Assembly (NCBI GenBank): GCA_964344565.1
Contig: CAYFNT010000004.1
Location: 124,001 to 188,000 of the forward strand
DNA from: JACNKJ01 sp964344565
GTDB lineage: Bacteria; Krumholzibacteriota; Krumholzibacteriia; JACNKJ01
DNA: 64,000 nt
Reading direction: 5' to 3'
In this document: one piece after another, positions 45,647-54,147 of the stretch
Layout: every line of letters begins with the position of its first letter
How positions within the stretch are numbered: the stretch's first letter is position 1
Made by a program: the position numbers and the translations under genes
Notes under the pieces: model-generated
The model's input: only the letters and a program-made list of their open reading frames with translations
Told to the model about the DNA's origin: nothing
Databases searched by the model: none

Positions 45647-46372
45647 ATGGCACCCCAGAGCACCCTCGTGGAGCGGAACGTCCGTGATCAGAGCATTCTG
45701 GTCAAGAGTTCCGAAACAGAAGGCGCAACTCCCCAGGACGATCTCGTTCAGTTTCCCGTCAGGGACTCGCTGATCTATCGCATCAGCAAGCGCGGGCTGG
45801 ATATCCTCTTCAGCCTCACGGGCATCCTCATGTTCCTGCCCCTCATGATCCCGCTGGCTCTCCTGATTCGTCTCGAGAGCCCGGGTTCGATCATCTTCCG
45901 GCAGATCCGCGTGGGCCGCAACCGTCGCCATTTCGTCTGCTACAAGTTCAGGTCCATGGTCAACGAGGCCGAGGAGATGAAGGAGGGCCTGGCCAGCGAC
46001 AACGAGGCCAGCGGCGCCATGTTCAAGATCCAGAACGATCCTCGGATCACACAGCTAGGCCGTTTCCTGAGGCGCAGCAGCCTCGACGAACTGCCGCAGC
46101 TTTTCAACGTGTTCAAGGGCGACATGAGCATCGTGGGGCCCCGTCCCCAGATTCCATCCGAAGTCGAGCAGTACGAGCCTTGGCACTACCGTCGTCTGGA
46201 AGTGCAGCCGGGGATCACCTGCCTCTGGCAGATCTCGGGCCGCAGTTCCATCGGGTTCAACGAATGGATGCGCTTGGACTCCGAGTACGTGCAGCATCGA
46301 GGATTCTTCTACGATCTGAAGATCATCCTCCTGACGCTACCTGCAATCATCGCACGGAGGGGAGCCTACTAG
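45647..46372 (+). CDS. bacterial sugar-phosphate transferase (polyprenyl-phosphate priming enzyme)
   Basis: A 241-aa PF02397-type transferase that starts repeat-unit assembly by moving a sugar phosphate to undecaprenyl phosphate. One TM helix (about 50-75) is followed by the cytoplasmic core with YKFRSMVNEAEEM, LDELPQLFNVFKGDMSIVGPRPQ and GITCLWQISGRSSIGF, ending in RRGAY. It lacks the N-terminal multi-TM domain of WcaJ. The sugar is unknown. A paralogue lies at 52266-52994. Confidence 0.92.
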   Translation: MAPQSTLVERNVRDQSILVKSSETEGATPQDDLVQFPVRDSLIYRISKRGLDILFSLTGILMFLPLMIPLALLIRLESPGSIIFRQIRVGRNRRHFVCYKFRSMVNEAEEMKEGLASDNEASGAMFKIQNDPRITQLGRFLRRSSLDELPQLFNVFKGDMSIVGPRPQIPSEVEQYEPWHYRRLEVQPGITCLWQISGRSSIGFNEWMRLDSEYVQHRGFFYDLKIILLTLPAIIARRGAY

Positions 46373-46569
46373 CGGTTCGAGGGAAGGATGGCGCCGCAGG
46401 CAGCTGAGCAGGACTCATACGCCTTCATAATGTGAAGTAAATAGGGCTCTTGCGTCTAAAAGCTTTCTTGACGCTGGGCCCTCAAAGCGTCAGAAATGGC
46501 ATCGAAGTTGCTGATTTATCGGGTTCTAGGAGAGATCCCGTACTTCCGGCCGAGTAGGAGATAGCAAGG
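46373..46569 (+). other. intergenic leader before the Wza-like gene
   Basis: This 197-bp gap contains CCTTCATAATGTGAAG at 46422-46437 (partly palindromic) and three mutually complementary pentamers: GCGTC (46452-46456), GACGC (46470-46474) and GCGTC (46487-46491). They allow two alternative hairpins. A TTGACG at 46468 has no convincing -10. No protein-coding gene is seen. Confidence 0.35.
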
Positions 46570-47349
46570 ATGCGAGTCAAAGCCGGTTTCCCAACTACAA
46601 TTGTGCGCGTACTGGTCTTGGTCCTGATGGGCTTGGCCCTGGTTTCCTGCTCGGGAAGGCAAGATGTTCCCGTAAAGGTGACCACTGCCGTCACCGCCGA
46701 TTCCATCCCCAGGGCGAGTTCCGCACTCGCCAGCGACTTCATGCTCGGTCCGGAGGATTTCCTGGAAATCCGATTCATCGGGGATCCCAGCCTCAGCATG
46801 GAGACGGAAGTCCGCCCCGACGGAACCATTTCCGTACCCTTGCTGGAGGACGCCGTCAATGTGACCGGCATGACCCCCAAGGACCTGGAGCGCCTCATCG
46901 TCGCGGGAGTCTCCGACTATCTCAAGAATCCGAAGGTCTTCGTCAACGTGAAGGACGTCGGCAGCTCCAGCGTCTTCGTGCTGGGCGAGGTGCGCAACCC
47001 CCAGATCGTCTACGATCAGCCCCTGACCTTGGCTTCGGTCATCAGCCGCTGTGGGGGTTTGGTGCGCGCCAGCGCACCTGGGCAGATCCTCGTGGTGCGT
47101 AAGTGGAATCAGGCTGAACCACTGATCTTCGAGGTCAATTTCGAGGCATTTCTGAAGGGTGAATCCCTGATGCCAGACCTACCGTTGCAGCGATACGACA
47201 TCGTCGTCGTTCCGCGCAGCCGGATATCCAAGGTTACGGAGTTCATCGAAAACTTCTTCGAGACACCCTACTCGATACCGCGCATGGGTATTGAAACAGC
47301 CATCTTCTTCGACGTGCTCGAGGGCAAGTACCAGAGCTTCTATCGCTAG
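46570..47349 (+). CDS. polysaccharide export lipoprotein (Wza/BexD family)
   Basis: A 259-aa outer-membrane polysaccharide export protein. A lipoprotein signal peptide ends in LALVSC (about 23-28). The Poly_export domain begins FMLGPEDFLEIRFIGDPSLS (about 58). SLBB-like sequence FVLGEVRNPQIVYDQPLTLASVISRCGG follows. It lacks the C-terminal amphipathic helix typical of Wza, so the outer-membrane portal may need a partner or differ in architecture. Confidence 0.85.
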   Translation: MRVKAGFPTTIVRVLVLVLMGLALVSCSGRQDVPVKVTTAVTADSIPRASSALASDFMLGPEDFLEIRFIGDPSLSMETEVRPDGTISVPLLEDAVNVTGMTPKDLERLIVAGVSDYLKNPKVFVNVKDVGSSSVFVLGEVRNPQIVYDQPLTLASVISRCGGLVRASAPGQILVVRKWNQAEPLIFEVNFEAFLKGESLMPDLPLQRYDIVVVPRSRISKVTEFIENFFETPYSIPRMGIETAIFFDVLEGKYQSFYR

Positions 47350-47368
47350 AGCGTGGAGGGACTGAGTT

Positions 47369-48769
47369 TTGGATAATTACGAGAATCAGCCGGAGTTGGA
47401 GGGCCGCAGCGGCGGCGATCTCGCGGGCCATGCCAGCGTGCGAGACGTGGTGGCGATCCTCTTCGTCCACAAATGGGTGATCCTGGTTTCATTCATCATC
47501 CTGCTGGCGGCCATCTTCTGGGGGCTTTCCCTGCGGAAGGCCATGTTCGTCTCCACGGTGAAGTACTACGTGGATCGAACCTACAACCAGCAGATGGGCA
47601 TCACCTACACGCCTGGAATGGACTACGAAGAGGAGATGAACTCCATCGCGGAGCTGGGACGCTCCCAGGGCGTCCTGCTGACCTTCGCCCGGGGCTTCGA
47701 CCAGGCGCGGGGCTGGGAGAATCCTCCCGCCCAGCAGTCCGAACGCGTGGCCGCGGCCCTGGCGGAGTACATCGAGGTCTCGCCGGTGCCGGAAACCAAC
47801 ATGATCCAGATCCGGGCCAGGGACGCCGATCCGGACACCGCGCTCATGCTCGCCACGGTGTACAGCCAGGCATTCCACGAGGAATACAAGCGCATACACC
47901 GACCCGAATTCGGACGCGAGTTCGTGCAGCGCAACATCACGCAGCTGGAAGATCGGATCCGGGAGGCGAACCAGGCCAAGGCCGAGTTGCAGTCCGACGC
48001 CATGCTCTTCGACATGCGCGCCGTGGAGACCCGCCTGGCGGAGAACAAGGCCATCTTCGAACGACAGCTCACCGATACCCGCGTGAAGCGAAAGACCCTC
48101 GAGAATCAGCTCAATCGCGACAAGGAAGTGCTCGCGAGCGCGGGTGGCGACATGGTGCCGTCCATCGAGTTGAGAAGCGATCCTCTGGTGGAGCGCTACG
48201 AGAACCGTCTCGCGGACCTCAGGATGTCCCTCTCGCAGCTCGAGTCGAAGTACACGGCCGGACATCCCAATGTGCTGGCCAAGAAGGAAGAGATCGAGGA
48301 CGTCCAGAGCCAGAAGATCGAGGCCATCAACCTGAGCATCAAGACCCGCGAGCAGAAGCTGGCCGGGGTGAAAGAGTCCGAACAGATCCTGGTCGATGCC
48401 ATCAAGGAACTCGAGTCCCGCTTCAAGGAAATGCCCAAGCATGCCGGCGACATCGCTTACTATCAGGAATTCCTCGACATGCAGTGGAACCTGTACGCGA
48501 GATTGATCACGAAGTTCAACGATAAGCTCGTGGACGAGGAGTTCACGATCATGGACAAGAAGCTCGTCAAGCTGGGCGAGCCCGTGATCAGCGATCTCGA
48601 AGGCGTCACGCCGACCATCGTCTACGCCCTGGTTGCGCCGCTCTTCGCCTTCGTGCTCGCGATCTCGGCCGCCTTCATGGTCGAGGCCACCGGGCAGAGT
48701 TTCCAGAAGCCCGCCGACGTCGAGAACTATACCGGCCTGCCGGTCTTCGCCACGTTCAGAAAGATCTAG
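47369..48769 (+). CDS. Wzc/GumC-like chain-length determinant protein
   Basis: A 466-aa inner-membrane polysaccharide co-polymerase. TM1 is at about 28-50 (FVHKWVILVSFIILLAAIFWG). A large periplasmic domain with coiled coil (about 180-370) follows, and TM2 lies at about 415-440 before a short cytoplasmic tail. The C-terminal kinase domain of Wzc is absent and is replaced by the separate next gene. TTG 47369 starts the frame. It probably sets chain length with the Wzy-like polymerase. Confidence 0.86.
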   Translation: MDNYENQPELEGRSGGDLAGHASVRDVVAILFVHKWVILVSFIILLAAIFWGLSLRKAMFVSTVKYYVDRTYNQQMGITYTPGMDYEEEMNSIAELGRSQGVLLTFARGFDQARGWENPPAQQSERVAAALAEYIEVSPVPETNMIQIRARDADPDTALMLATVYSQAFHEEYKRIHRPEFGREFVQRNITQLEDRIREANQAKAELQSDAMLFDMRAVETRLAENKAIFERQLTDTRVKRKTLENQLNRDKEVLASAGGDMVPSIELRSDPLVERYENRLADLRMSLSQLESKYTAGHPNVLAKKEEIEDVQSQKIEAINLSIKTREQKLAGVKESEQILVDAIKELESRFKEMPKHAGDIAYYQEFLDMQWNLYARLITKFNDKLVDEEFTIMDKKLVKLGEPVISDLEGVTPTIVYALVAPLFAFVLAISAAFMVEATGQSFQKPADVENYTGLPVFATFRKI

Positions 48770-48778
48770 GGGGAGAGA

Positions 48779-49453
48779 ATGAAGGAATTCGTGCGAACGC
48801 CGAAATCCGACGACGGACCTTCCGTCGCCCATTTCAGGCGCGAGATCCTGCCCGACATGGAAGCGCTCTTCGCGACCCTGGGTCCGCATCTCAAGGATCG
48901 ACGGCCCTTCATATACCTGGCTTCCACGGAGCGAGGAGAGGGAGCGAGCACCATCGGCAAGGCCCTGGCCTACTACATCGCCGTCCGCGAGGGAGAGGAT
49001 TGTCTCTACGTGGACGGAAACATCTCCCATCCGTCCATCAAGATCAGCGCGGAAATGCCGGACATGGGTCTGGCCGAGTATCTGCGTGGCGAGGACGACT
49101 TCCGCATGCTTCCCTTCAGCTCGGAGCTGCCGGGTCTTTCGGCCGTGCATACGGGCGACGTGAAGCAGCACTACGTGGCTCTGTCCCACGAACGAGCCAG
49201 GCAGTTCCGTGACGACTCCACCCGCGACTACCGCGCGGTGATCTTCGACGGGCAGCCTGGCTTCGGTAAGTATCCTGAGATTTGGGCCGGCCTGGCCGAT
49301 GCCGTTCTGGTGGTGACGGCCTATCGGTCGACCAAGGAAAGCGTCATCACGAGGATGACCACCGGCCTGAACAACGCGGGCATTCCCATCACGGGTCTCA
49401 TCTTCAACAAGAAGAAGTACCCCGTGCCCGACTTCATCTACCGCCGGATCTGA
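48779..49453 (+). CDS. CpsD/CapB-like BY-kinase homologue with degenerate P-loop
   Basis: A 224-aa P-loop protein of the bacterial tyrosine-kinase type. The Walker A region YLASTERGEGASTIGKAL has Ala56 where the essential lysine of GEGKST would be. The A' motif reads YVDGNISHP instead of LVDADLRRP. A Walker B-like VIFDGQPGFG (about 154) and VVTAYRSTKE remain. Only YPVPDFIYRRI at the C-terminus offers tyrosines, not a full Y-cluster. ATP binding and kinase activity are doubtful; it may serve as a non-catalytic partner of the co-polymerase. Confidence 0.8.
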   Translation: MKEFVRTPKSDDGPSVAHFRREILPDMEALFATLGPHLKDRRPFIYLASTERGEGASTIGKALAYYIAVREGEDCLYVDGNISHPSIKISAEMPDMGLAEYLRGEDDFRMLPFSSELPGLSAVHTGDVKQHYVALSHERARQFRDDSTRDYRAVIFDGQPGFGKYPEIWAGLADAVLVVTAYRSTKESVITRMTTGLNNAGIPITGLIFNKKKYPVPDFIYRRI

Positions 49454-49464
49454 TCGGGTCCCGC

Positions 49465-50958
49465 ATGCCGAGCATCCTGTCGGGAAATCCTTCCTTCTTC
49501 CAGCGGATGGAAAGGATCACGCCCTTTAATCCCATCGTCCTCATGTCGATGTTCCTGGGCGCATTGCTGGGAATCACCTTTTTCGGCGGAGCATGGATTC
49601 CCGTGCTCGTCGTTACGCTGATTCCCTTCCTGGTCTACGCCATCGTGAAGAACAGCATGCTGGTGTTCCTGATCTGGGTGGGCTCGACCCCGATCCTCTC
49701 CAACTTCATCACGGTGAACCTCGGCGCCGGCATTCCGGACATCACGGTCAATCGAATCGCGGCCAGCATCCTCTTCTTCGTGCTCATCATCCAGGTTGCC
49801 ACCGGCGTGAAGAAGTTCAAGAACGTGGACACGGCCGAGTGGCTGATGCTCGTGATCGTGCTGCTCATGATTCCGGGAATCATGAACGGGCACAGGCCCA
49901 TCCAGGCGGCCCAGCAGATCTTCGACTCGATCATCACGCCCTTCATCGTGTACACGCTGGCGCGAAACCTGATCTCGAGTCGGGACCAGGTCCGGCCGCT
50001 GCTTTGGACCATCGGAATCGTGACCCTCTACTCGGCCTCCTTCGGTTTCTACGAACACTTCACCGAGCACAGTCTCTTCACGACGACCGGTCAGCTCAAC
50101 TGGCGCGAGGAAGGCATCGCTGACCGCATCCAGGGACCCTTCCCCAGCCCCTCCGCCCTGGGCACGGTGATGGTGGGGGGCGTCGTATTCTTTATCTACA
50201 TGTTCATCAACAACAACAAGTTCTGGGTACGCGTCTTCGCCACCGTCGTGCTCATCATCCACAGCACGACGATCTTCTGGAGCTACCGTCGATCGGTGTG
50301 GATGGGATTCGCCACCACCATCTTCATCCTGGCTTTCATCGAGAAACGGGTGAGGAAAATCGTACTGTGGGTGGCATTGTTCTCGATTGCCTTCCTGGCC
50401 ATGAACTGGGCCCAGATCGAGCAGAGCGAGGTCTATCAGGTCCGATTCGCCAACGTGCGAACCGTGAACGACCGATGGGTCATCTGGCTGACCAGCTGGG
50501 AGATCATCAAGAGCTTCCCCCTCTTCGGATGCGGATTCGGAAACTTCGGAATCCTCTACGACAAGTACTTCACCTTCTTCGGCAACACGGTGACCACGAG
50601 CTACGCCCACAACATCGCCTCCACGCACAACAGCTACATCCGCTGGTGGGTGGAGGGCGGTCCCATGGTGACGCTGGCCTATCTCTCACTCATGGGCGTG
50701 TTCATCCGCAGGCTCCTGCTCTACATCACCGGACGTCTCAGGCACGCCTTCGTGGGCAAGACGGAGGTCATGGTCTTCCTTGGCCTGTTCACAACCCAGT
50801 ACGTGCAGGCCCTGACCACCGACATGGTCTTCTACACGAAGTATCCGGGCATCCTCGTCTTCCTGCTGGCCGGCGTGCTGTCCCACTGGGAAGAGAAGCC
50901 TCGACCCAAGCCCATCAAACCCGTCACGACGGGACAGGCCTCTCCAGGCAAGGCATGA
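49465..50958 (+). CDS. O-antigen/exopolysaccharide polymerase-like membrane protein (Wzy)
   Basis: A 497-aa polytopic membrane protein with about 10-11 predicted TM segments. A long loop between them includes DRWVIWLTSWEIIKSFPLFGCGFGNFGI and AHNSYIRWWVEGG-like THNSYIRWWVEGGPMVTLAYL, which matches the Wzy_C/O-antigen ligase region. ATG 49465 lies 11 bp after the previous stop. A ligase (WaaL) role cannot be excluded, but the neighbours favour polymerisation. Confidence 0.82.
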   Translation: MPSILSGNPSFFQRMERITPFNPIVLMSMFLGALLGITFFGGAWIPVLVVTLIPFLVYAIVKNSMLVFLIWVGSTPILSNFITVNLGAGIPDITVNRIAASILFFVLIIQVATGVKKFKNVDTAEWLMLVIVLLMIPGIMNGHRPIQAAQQIFDSIITPFIVYTLARNLISSRDQVRPLLWTIGIVTLYSASFGFYEHFTEHSLFTTTGQLNWREEGIADRIQGPFPSPSALGTVMVGGVVFFIYMFINNNKFWVRVFATVVLIIHSTTIFWSYRRSVWMGFATTIFILAFIEKRVRKIVLWVALFSIAFLAMNWAQIEQSEVYQVRFANVRTVNDRWVIWLTSWEIIKSFPLFGCGFGNFGILYDKYFTFFGNTVTTSYAHNIASTHNSYIRWWVEGGPMVTLAYLSLMGVFIRRLLLYITGRLRHAFVGKTEVMVFLGLFTTQYVQALTTDMVFYTKYPGILVFLLAGVLSHWEEKPRPKPIKPVTTGQASPGKA

Positions 50959-52088
50959 GGATCGCGGTCCTCGCGCCCTTCGCCCATGCCGCCTTCGTTC
51001 CGGGGTGGGAGGGGCGCACCACGGGGGGCGCCGAGTTCCAGCTGCGCTCCCTCGGCGGCCTCTTCCGGGACATGGGCCATGAAGTGGAATTCCTCATGGA
51101 AGGGGACGAGACCGAGCCCCTGGAGGTCGATGAGGGCCGGGTCTGGCGCATCATGCCCACGGGCGGCGCCCCCCTGCTCAAGCTGATCCACCCCAAGGGC
51201 AGCACCCTCTACCGCTTCTGCCGGGAGAGGGGCGTCGATCTCATCGTGCAGCGGGGAGCTTCCGAGATGACCGCCCTGGGAGCGGCCGCGGGGAGACTGC
51301 TCGGCATACCCTTCCTCTTCCTGCTTGCCAGCGACAGCGACCTCCATCCGGGCCGGGAGATACTCTCCCATCCCCAGAATCACGTACTTTATCGCACCGC
51401 CCTGGCGGGCAGTTCGTGGATCGTGTCCCAGACCGAGGACCAGGCGAGGCTCCTGCGCCGCCACTACGGAATCTCGGCCTGCATCATTCCCTCCATGCTG
51501 CCGAAACTGCCTCCGGAGGATGGGCAGGACGGCCTGAGGGATTCGGTGCTCTGGGGCGGCAATCTACGGGCTCTCAAACGCCCCGAGTGGCTACTTGCAC
51601 TGGCCCGGAAGTTTCCTCAGATGCGATTCCTCGTCTTCGGGGGAAAGGCGGGGGGCCATGAGGCCTATGCCCAGGGAATCATCGAACAGATGGAGGATCA
51701 GCCCAATCTGAACTACCTCGGGTGGGTCTCCAACCATGAGGTTCCCGGACTCTTCTCGAGAGCCCGAGTATTCCTCAATACTTCCTCGGTGGAAGGATTT
51801 CCCAACACTTTTTTGGAAGCCTGGCGACAGAGGGTGCCCGTGATCTCAAGCGTGGATCCGGGAGAGCTCCTGAGCCGAGGGAACATGGGGTATCATGCGG
51901 AATCCCTTGACGAACTGTCGCTTCTGCTGCGCGATGCCTGGGAGGAAAGACTTCCGAATCTCCAGGAGCGACTACAGGACGCAGCCCGTTACGTCGATGA
52001 TATTCATGGAAGGGAGCGAGTCTCTGCCGAGTGGCGCCAGTTGCTGGAAATGATTAAACAAGAGGGACCTGTCCGGGTTCTTATTTAG
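50955..52088 (+). CDS. glycosyltransferase (GT-B, GT4-like)
   Basis: A 377-aa glycosyltransferase. RIAVLAPFAHAAFVPGWEGRTTGGAEFQL opens the acceptor domain and VLWGGNLRALKRPEWLLALA begins the donor domain. LNTSSVEGFPNTFLEAWRQRVPVIS is the ESFGxxxxEA-type nucleotide-sugar block. It overlaps the Wzy-like gene by 4 bp and is followed by a 177-bp gap with a promoter. Confidence 0.88.
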   Translation: MRIAVLAPFAHAAFVPGWEGRTTGGAEFQLRSLGGLFRDMGHEVEFLMEGDETEPLEVDEGRVWRIMPTGGAPLLKLIHPKGSTLYRFCRERGVDLIVQRGASEMTALGAAAGRLLGIPFLFLLASDSDLHPGREILSHPQNHVLYRTALAGSSWIVSQTEDQARLLRRHYGISACIIPSMLPKLPPEDGQDGLRDSVLWGGNLRALKRPEWLLALARKFPQMRFLVFGGKAGGHEAYAQGIIEQMEDQPNLNYLGWVSNHEVPGLFSRARVFLNTSSVEGFPNTFLEAWRQRVPVISSVDPGELLSRGNMGYHAESLDELSLLLRDAWEERLPNLQERLQDAARYVDDIHGRERVSAEWRQLLEMIKQEGPVRVLI

Positions 52089-52098
52089 GGAATGTTTA

Positions 52099-52127
52099 TG
52101 GAAGTTGTGACCGGATTCTGGTATACT
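52099..52127 (+). promoter_or_regulatory. extended -10 promoter before second sugar-phosphate transferase
   Basis: TGGTATACT at 52119-52127 is a textbook extended -10 (TGnTATAAT-like), within TTCTGGTATACT that repeats the element at 45503-45514. The -35 region TGGAAG at 52099-52104 is weak. The leader to the TTG at 52266 is about 135 nt. Confidence 0.6.
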
Positions 52128-52147
52128 GGCTGGCGTCAACGGATGGG

Positions 52148-52165
52148 ATCCCGGGCCACCGGGAT
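52148..52165 (+). repeat. leader hairpin
   Basis: A perfect 7-bp inverted repeat ATCCCGG / CCGGGAT with a GCCA loop, 20 bp after the -10 box. It lacks a T-run and could be a 5' stabilising or attenuating hairpin. The remaining leader to 52265 contains SD AAGGAG 8 bp before the TTG start. Confidence 0.5.
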
Positions 52166-52265
52166 GCTCCGAGGGAGGTCGATCCAGAAGCACTGCAAAT
52201 TGACTCTTTGGAAAAGCACCAGGCTTGAAACGCAACTGTGAGCCCCACTCCTAAGGAGTTCGAGC

Positions 52266-52994
52266 TTGAAAAAGACATCCCTCGCGGCGGATACCGTGGC
52301 CGGATCCGCTCCGCTCGGAGGAACGCCCAACCTATCGTTGGTCTCTCCGCTTCCCGCCTTCGGACACTACGACCGAGGGCAGGCGGTCAAGCGTTTCTTC
52401 GACTTCATCTTCGCCTTCGCGGCGGTCGTCATCCTGTCTCCTTTTCTGCTTCTTATCGCCCTGGCGGTGATGTTCACCTCCCGTGGACCCATCATATTCA
52501 CCCAGAGGCGCGTGGGCAAGGACGGGCGGACCTTCAATTTCTACAAGTTCCGCTCCATGCAGGCCAACAACGACGAGTCCATCCACAAGGCCTATTTCGA
52601 GAAGCTCATACGAGGACGTCGCGAGAAGGAGTGCGGAGACTCCTTCAAGATCAAGAACGACCCCCGCATCACGCCCATCGGACGTTTCCTGCGCAAGACC
52701 AGCCTCGACGAACTGCCTCAGCTCTTCAATGTGCTGAAGGGGGAGATGAGCCTCGTCGGGCCGCGCCCGCCCATCGATTACGAAGTCGAGCAGTATCAGG
52801 ACTGGCATCGCCAGCGTCTGCACGCCCTGCCCGGAATCACCGGTCTCTGGCAGGTCAGCGGGCGCAGCAGCGTTCCCTTCGACGAGATGGTCCTCTTGGA
52901 CATCCACTACATGGAACACTGGACCCTGGTGCTCGATTTCAAGATCATCCTTCGCACCATCCCCGTGGTTCTTTTCGGGATCGGAGCCTACTGA
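52266..52994 (+). CDS. bacterial sugar-phosphate transferase, second paralogue
   Basis: A 242-aa priming transferase similar to the protein at 45647-46372. One TM helix (about 45-70, FDFIFAFAAVVILSPFLLLIALAVMF) precedes YKFRSMQANNDESIH, SLDELPQLFNVLKGEMSLVGPRPPIDYE and GITGLWQVSGRSSVPF, ending FGIGAY. TTG 52266 is chosen for the strong SD. Two priming enzymes suggest two initiating sugars or two polymers. Confidence 0.92.
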   Translation: MKKTSLAADTVAGSAPLGGTPNLSLVSPLPAFGHYDRGQAVKRFFDFIFAFAAVVILSPFLLLIALAVMFTSRGPIIFTQRRVGKDGRTFNFYKFRSMQANNDESIHKAYFEKLIRGRREKECGDSFKIKNDPRITPIGRFLRKTSLDELPQLFNVLKGEMSLVGPRPPIDYEVEQYQDWHRQRLHALPGITGLWQVSGRSSVPFDEMVLLDIHYMEHWTLVLDFKIILRTIPVVLFGIGAY

Positions 52995-53003
52995 TCAAAT
53001 CAG

Positions 53004-53032
53004 TTGACACAACCCATGCATGGATCTAAAGA
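53004..53032 (+). promoter_or_regulatory. candidate promoter of the second dehydrogenase gene
   Basis: Perfect -35 TTGACA (53004-53009), 17-bp spacer and TAAAGA (53027-53032) as a weak -10. The SD AGGAGG at 53050-53055 precedes GTG 53063. Confidence 0.5.
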
Positions 53033-53062
53033 GGGATGATTGTACGTACCAGGAGGTATGGT

Positions 53063-54088
53063 GTGCTGACCATCGGCGTCATCGGATGTGGATATTGGGG
53101 CCCGAATCTCATTCGGAACTTCGTGAATCAGGAACGCTCCCGTGTGAAGTGGGTCTCGGACCTCTCCGAGGACAGGCTCAATCACGTGGGCCGGCTTTAT
53201 CCCTTCCTACAGAAGACCACGAACTATCGGGAGATCATCGAGGATCCCGAGGTGGATGCGGTGGTGGTCGCCACGCCGGTATCCAGCCACTTCAAGCTGG
53301 CCTCCGAGGCCCTCGAAGCCGGCAAGCACGTCTTCGCCGAGAAGCCCCTGGCCGCCAAGTCCGAAGAGAGCGCGGCGCTCGTCAAACTGGCCGCCGAGAA
53401 GAAGCTCGTGGGCATGGTGGGGCACACCTTCATCTACTCGCCCGCCGTTCTGAAGCTCAAGGAACTGGTGGACAGCGGCGAACTGGGAGACATCCACTAT
53501 CTCCGGTCCAGGCGCCTGAACCTCGGCCTCTTCCAGGAAGACATCAACGTGGTCTGGGACCTGGCTCCCCATGACCTGTCCATCTTCAACTTCCTCATGG
53601 AATCCTCTCCCGAAGCCGTCACCGCGGTGGGGCAGGGCTTCGTGAGGTCCGACATCGAAGACGTCGCCTTCATGACCCTCTTCTATCCCGGCGATCGCCT
53701 GGCCCACGTTCAGGTGAGCTGGCTGGACCCCAACAAGGTCCGCGAGCTGACCGTGGTGGGATCCAAGAAGATGGTGGTCTACGACGACAACTCGAACCTC
53801 GAAAAGATCCGCATCTACGACAAGGGCGTGGACGTCCATCCTCACTACGACACCTTCGGCGAATTCCAACTGGCGTACCGTTTCGGGGACATCCATATCC
53901 CGCGCCTCAACGACGGGGAACCCCTGAAAGACGAGACCGGCCATTTCCTCGAGTGCATACTCGACGGCGTGGAATGCCGCTCCAGCTTCGCACACGGACA
54001 TTCCGTGGTGAGCACCCTGGAGCTGGCCTGCGAATCCATGCGCGGAAACGGCAAGGAGACCAGCCTGGACAAGATGCTGAAGGAGTAG
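53063..54088 (+). CDS. Gfo/Idh/MocA-family nucleotide-sugar dehydrogenase
   Basis: A 341-aa NAD-dependent sugar oxidoreductase. LTIGVIGCGYWGPNLIRNF is the Rossmann start. FAEKPLAAKSEESAALVKLA and HTFIYSPAVLKLKELVDSGELG, then DLAPHDLSIFNFLME, are typical of WlbA/WbpB-like UDP-sugar dehydrogenases. GTG 53063 is chosen because a perfect SD lies 7 bp upstream; ATG 53036 would overlap the promoter. It may supply the 3-keto sugar used by the aminotransferase at 44357-45457. Confidence 0.88.
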   Translation: MLTIGVIGCGYWGPNLIRNFVNQERSRVKWVSDLSEDRLNHVGRLYPFLQKTTNYREIIEDPEVDAVVVATPVSSHFKLASEALEAGKHVFAEKPLAAKSEESAALVKLAAEKKLVGMVGHTFIYSPAVLKLKELVDSGELGDIHYLRSRRLNLGLFQEDINVVWDLAPHDLSIFNFLMESSPEAVTAVGQGFVRSDIEDVAFMTLFYPGDRLAHVQVSWLDPNKVRELTVVGSKKMVVYDDNSNLEKIRIYDKGVDVHPHYDTFGEFQLAYRFGDIHIPRLNDGEPLKDETGHFLECILDGVECRSSFAHGHSVVSTLELACESMRGNGKETSLDKMLKE

Positions 54089-54147
54089 CCTATTGAGCGA
54101 GAATCACCTTCGCCGCGAAAGGTCCAGCGATCCCCCCGAGGATCGAG

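Noticed and set aside
53036..53062. ATG 53036 as start of the second Gfo/Idh/MocA gene
   Set aside because: It lies at the expected transcription start of the TTGACA promoter, and GTG 53063 has a perfect SD at the correct distance.
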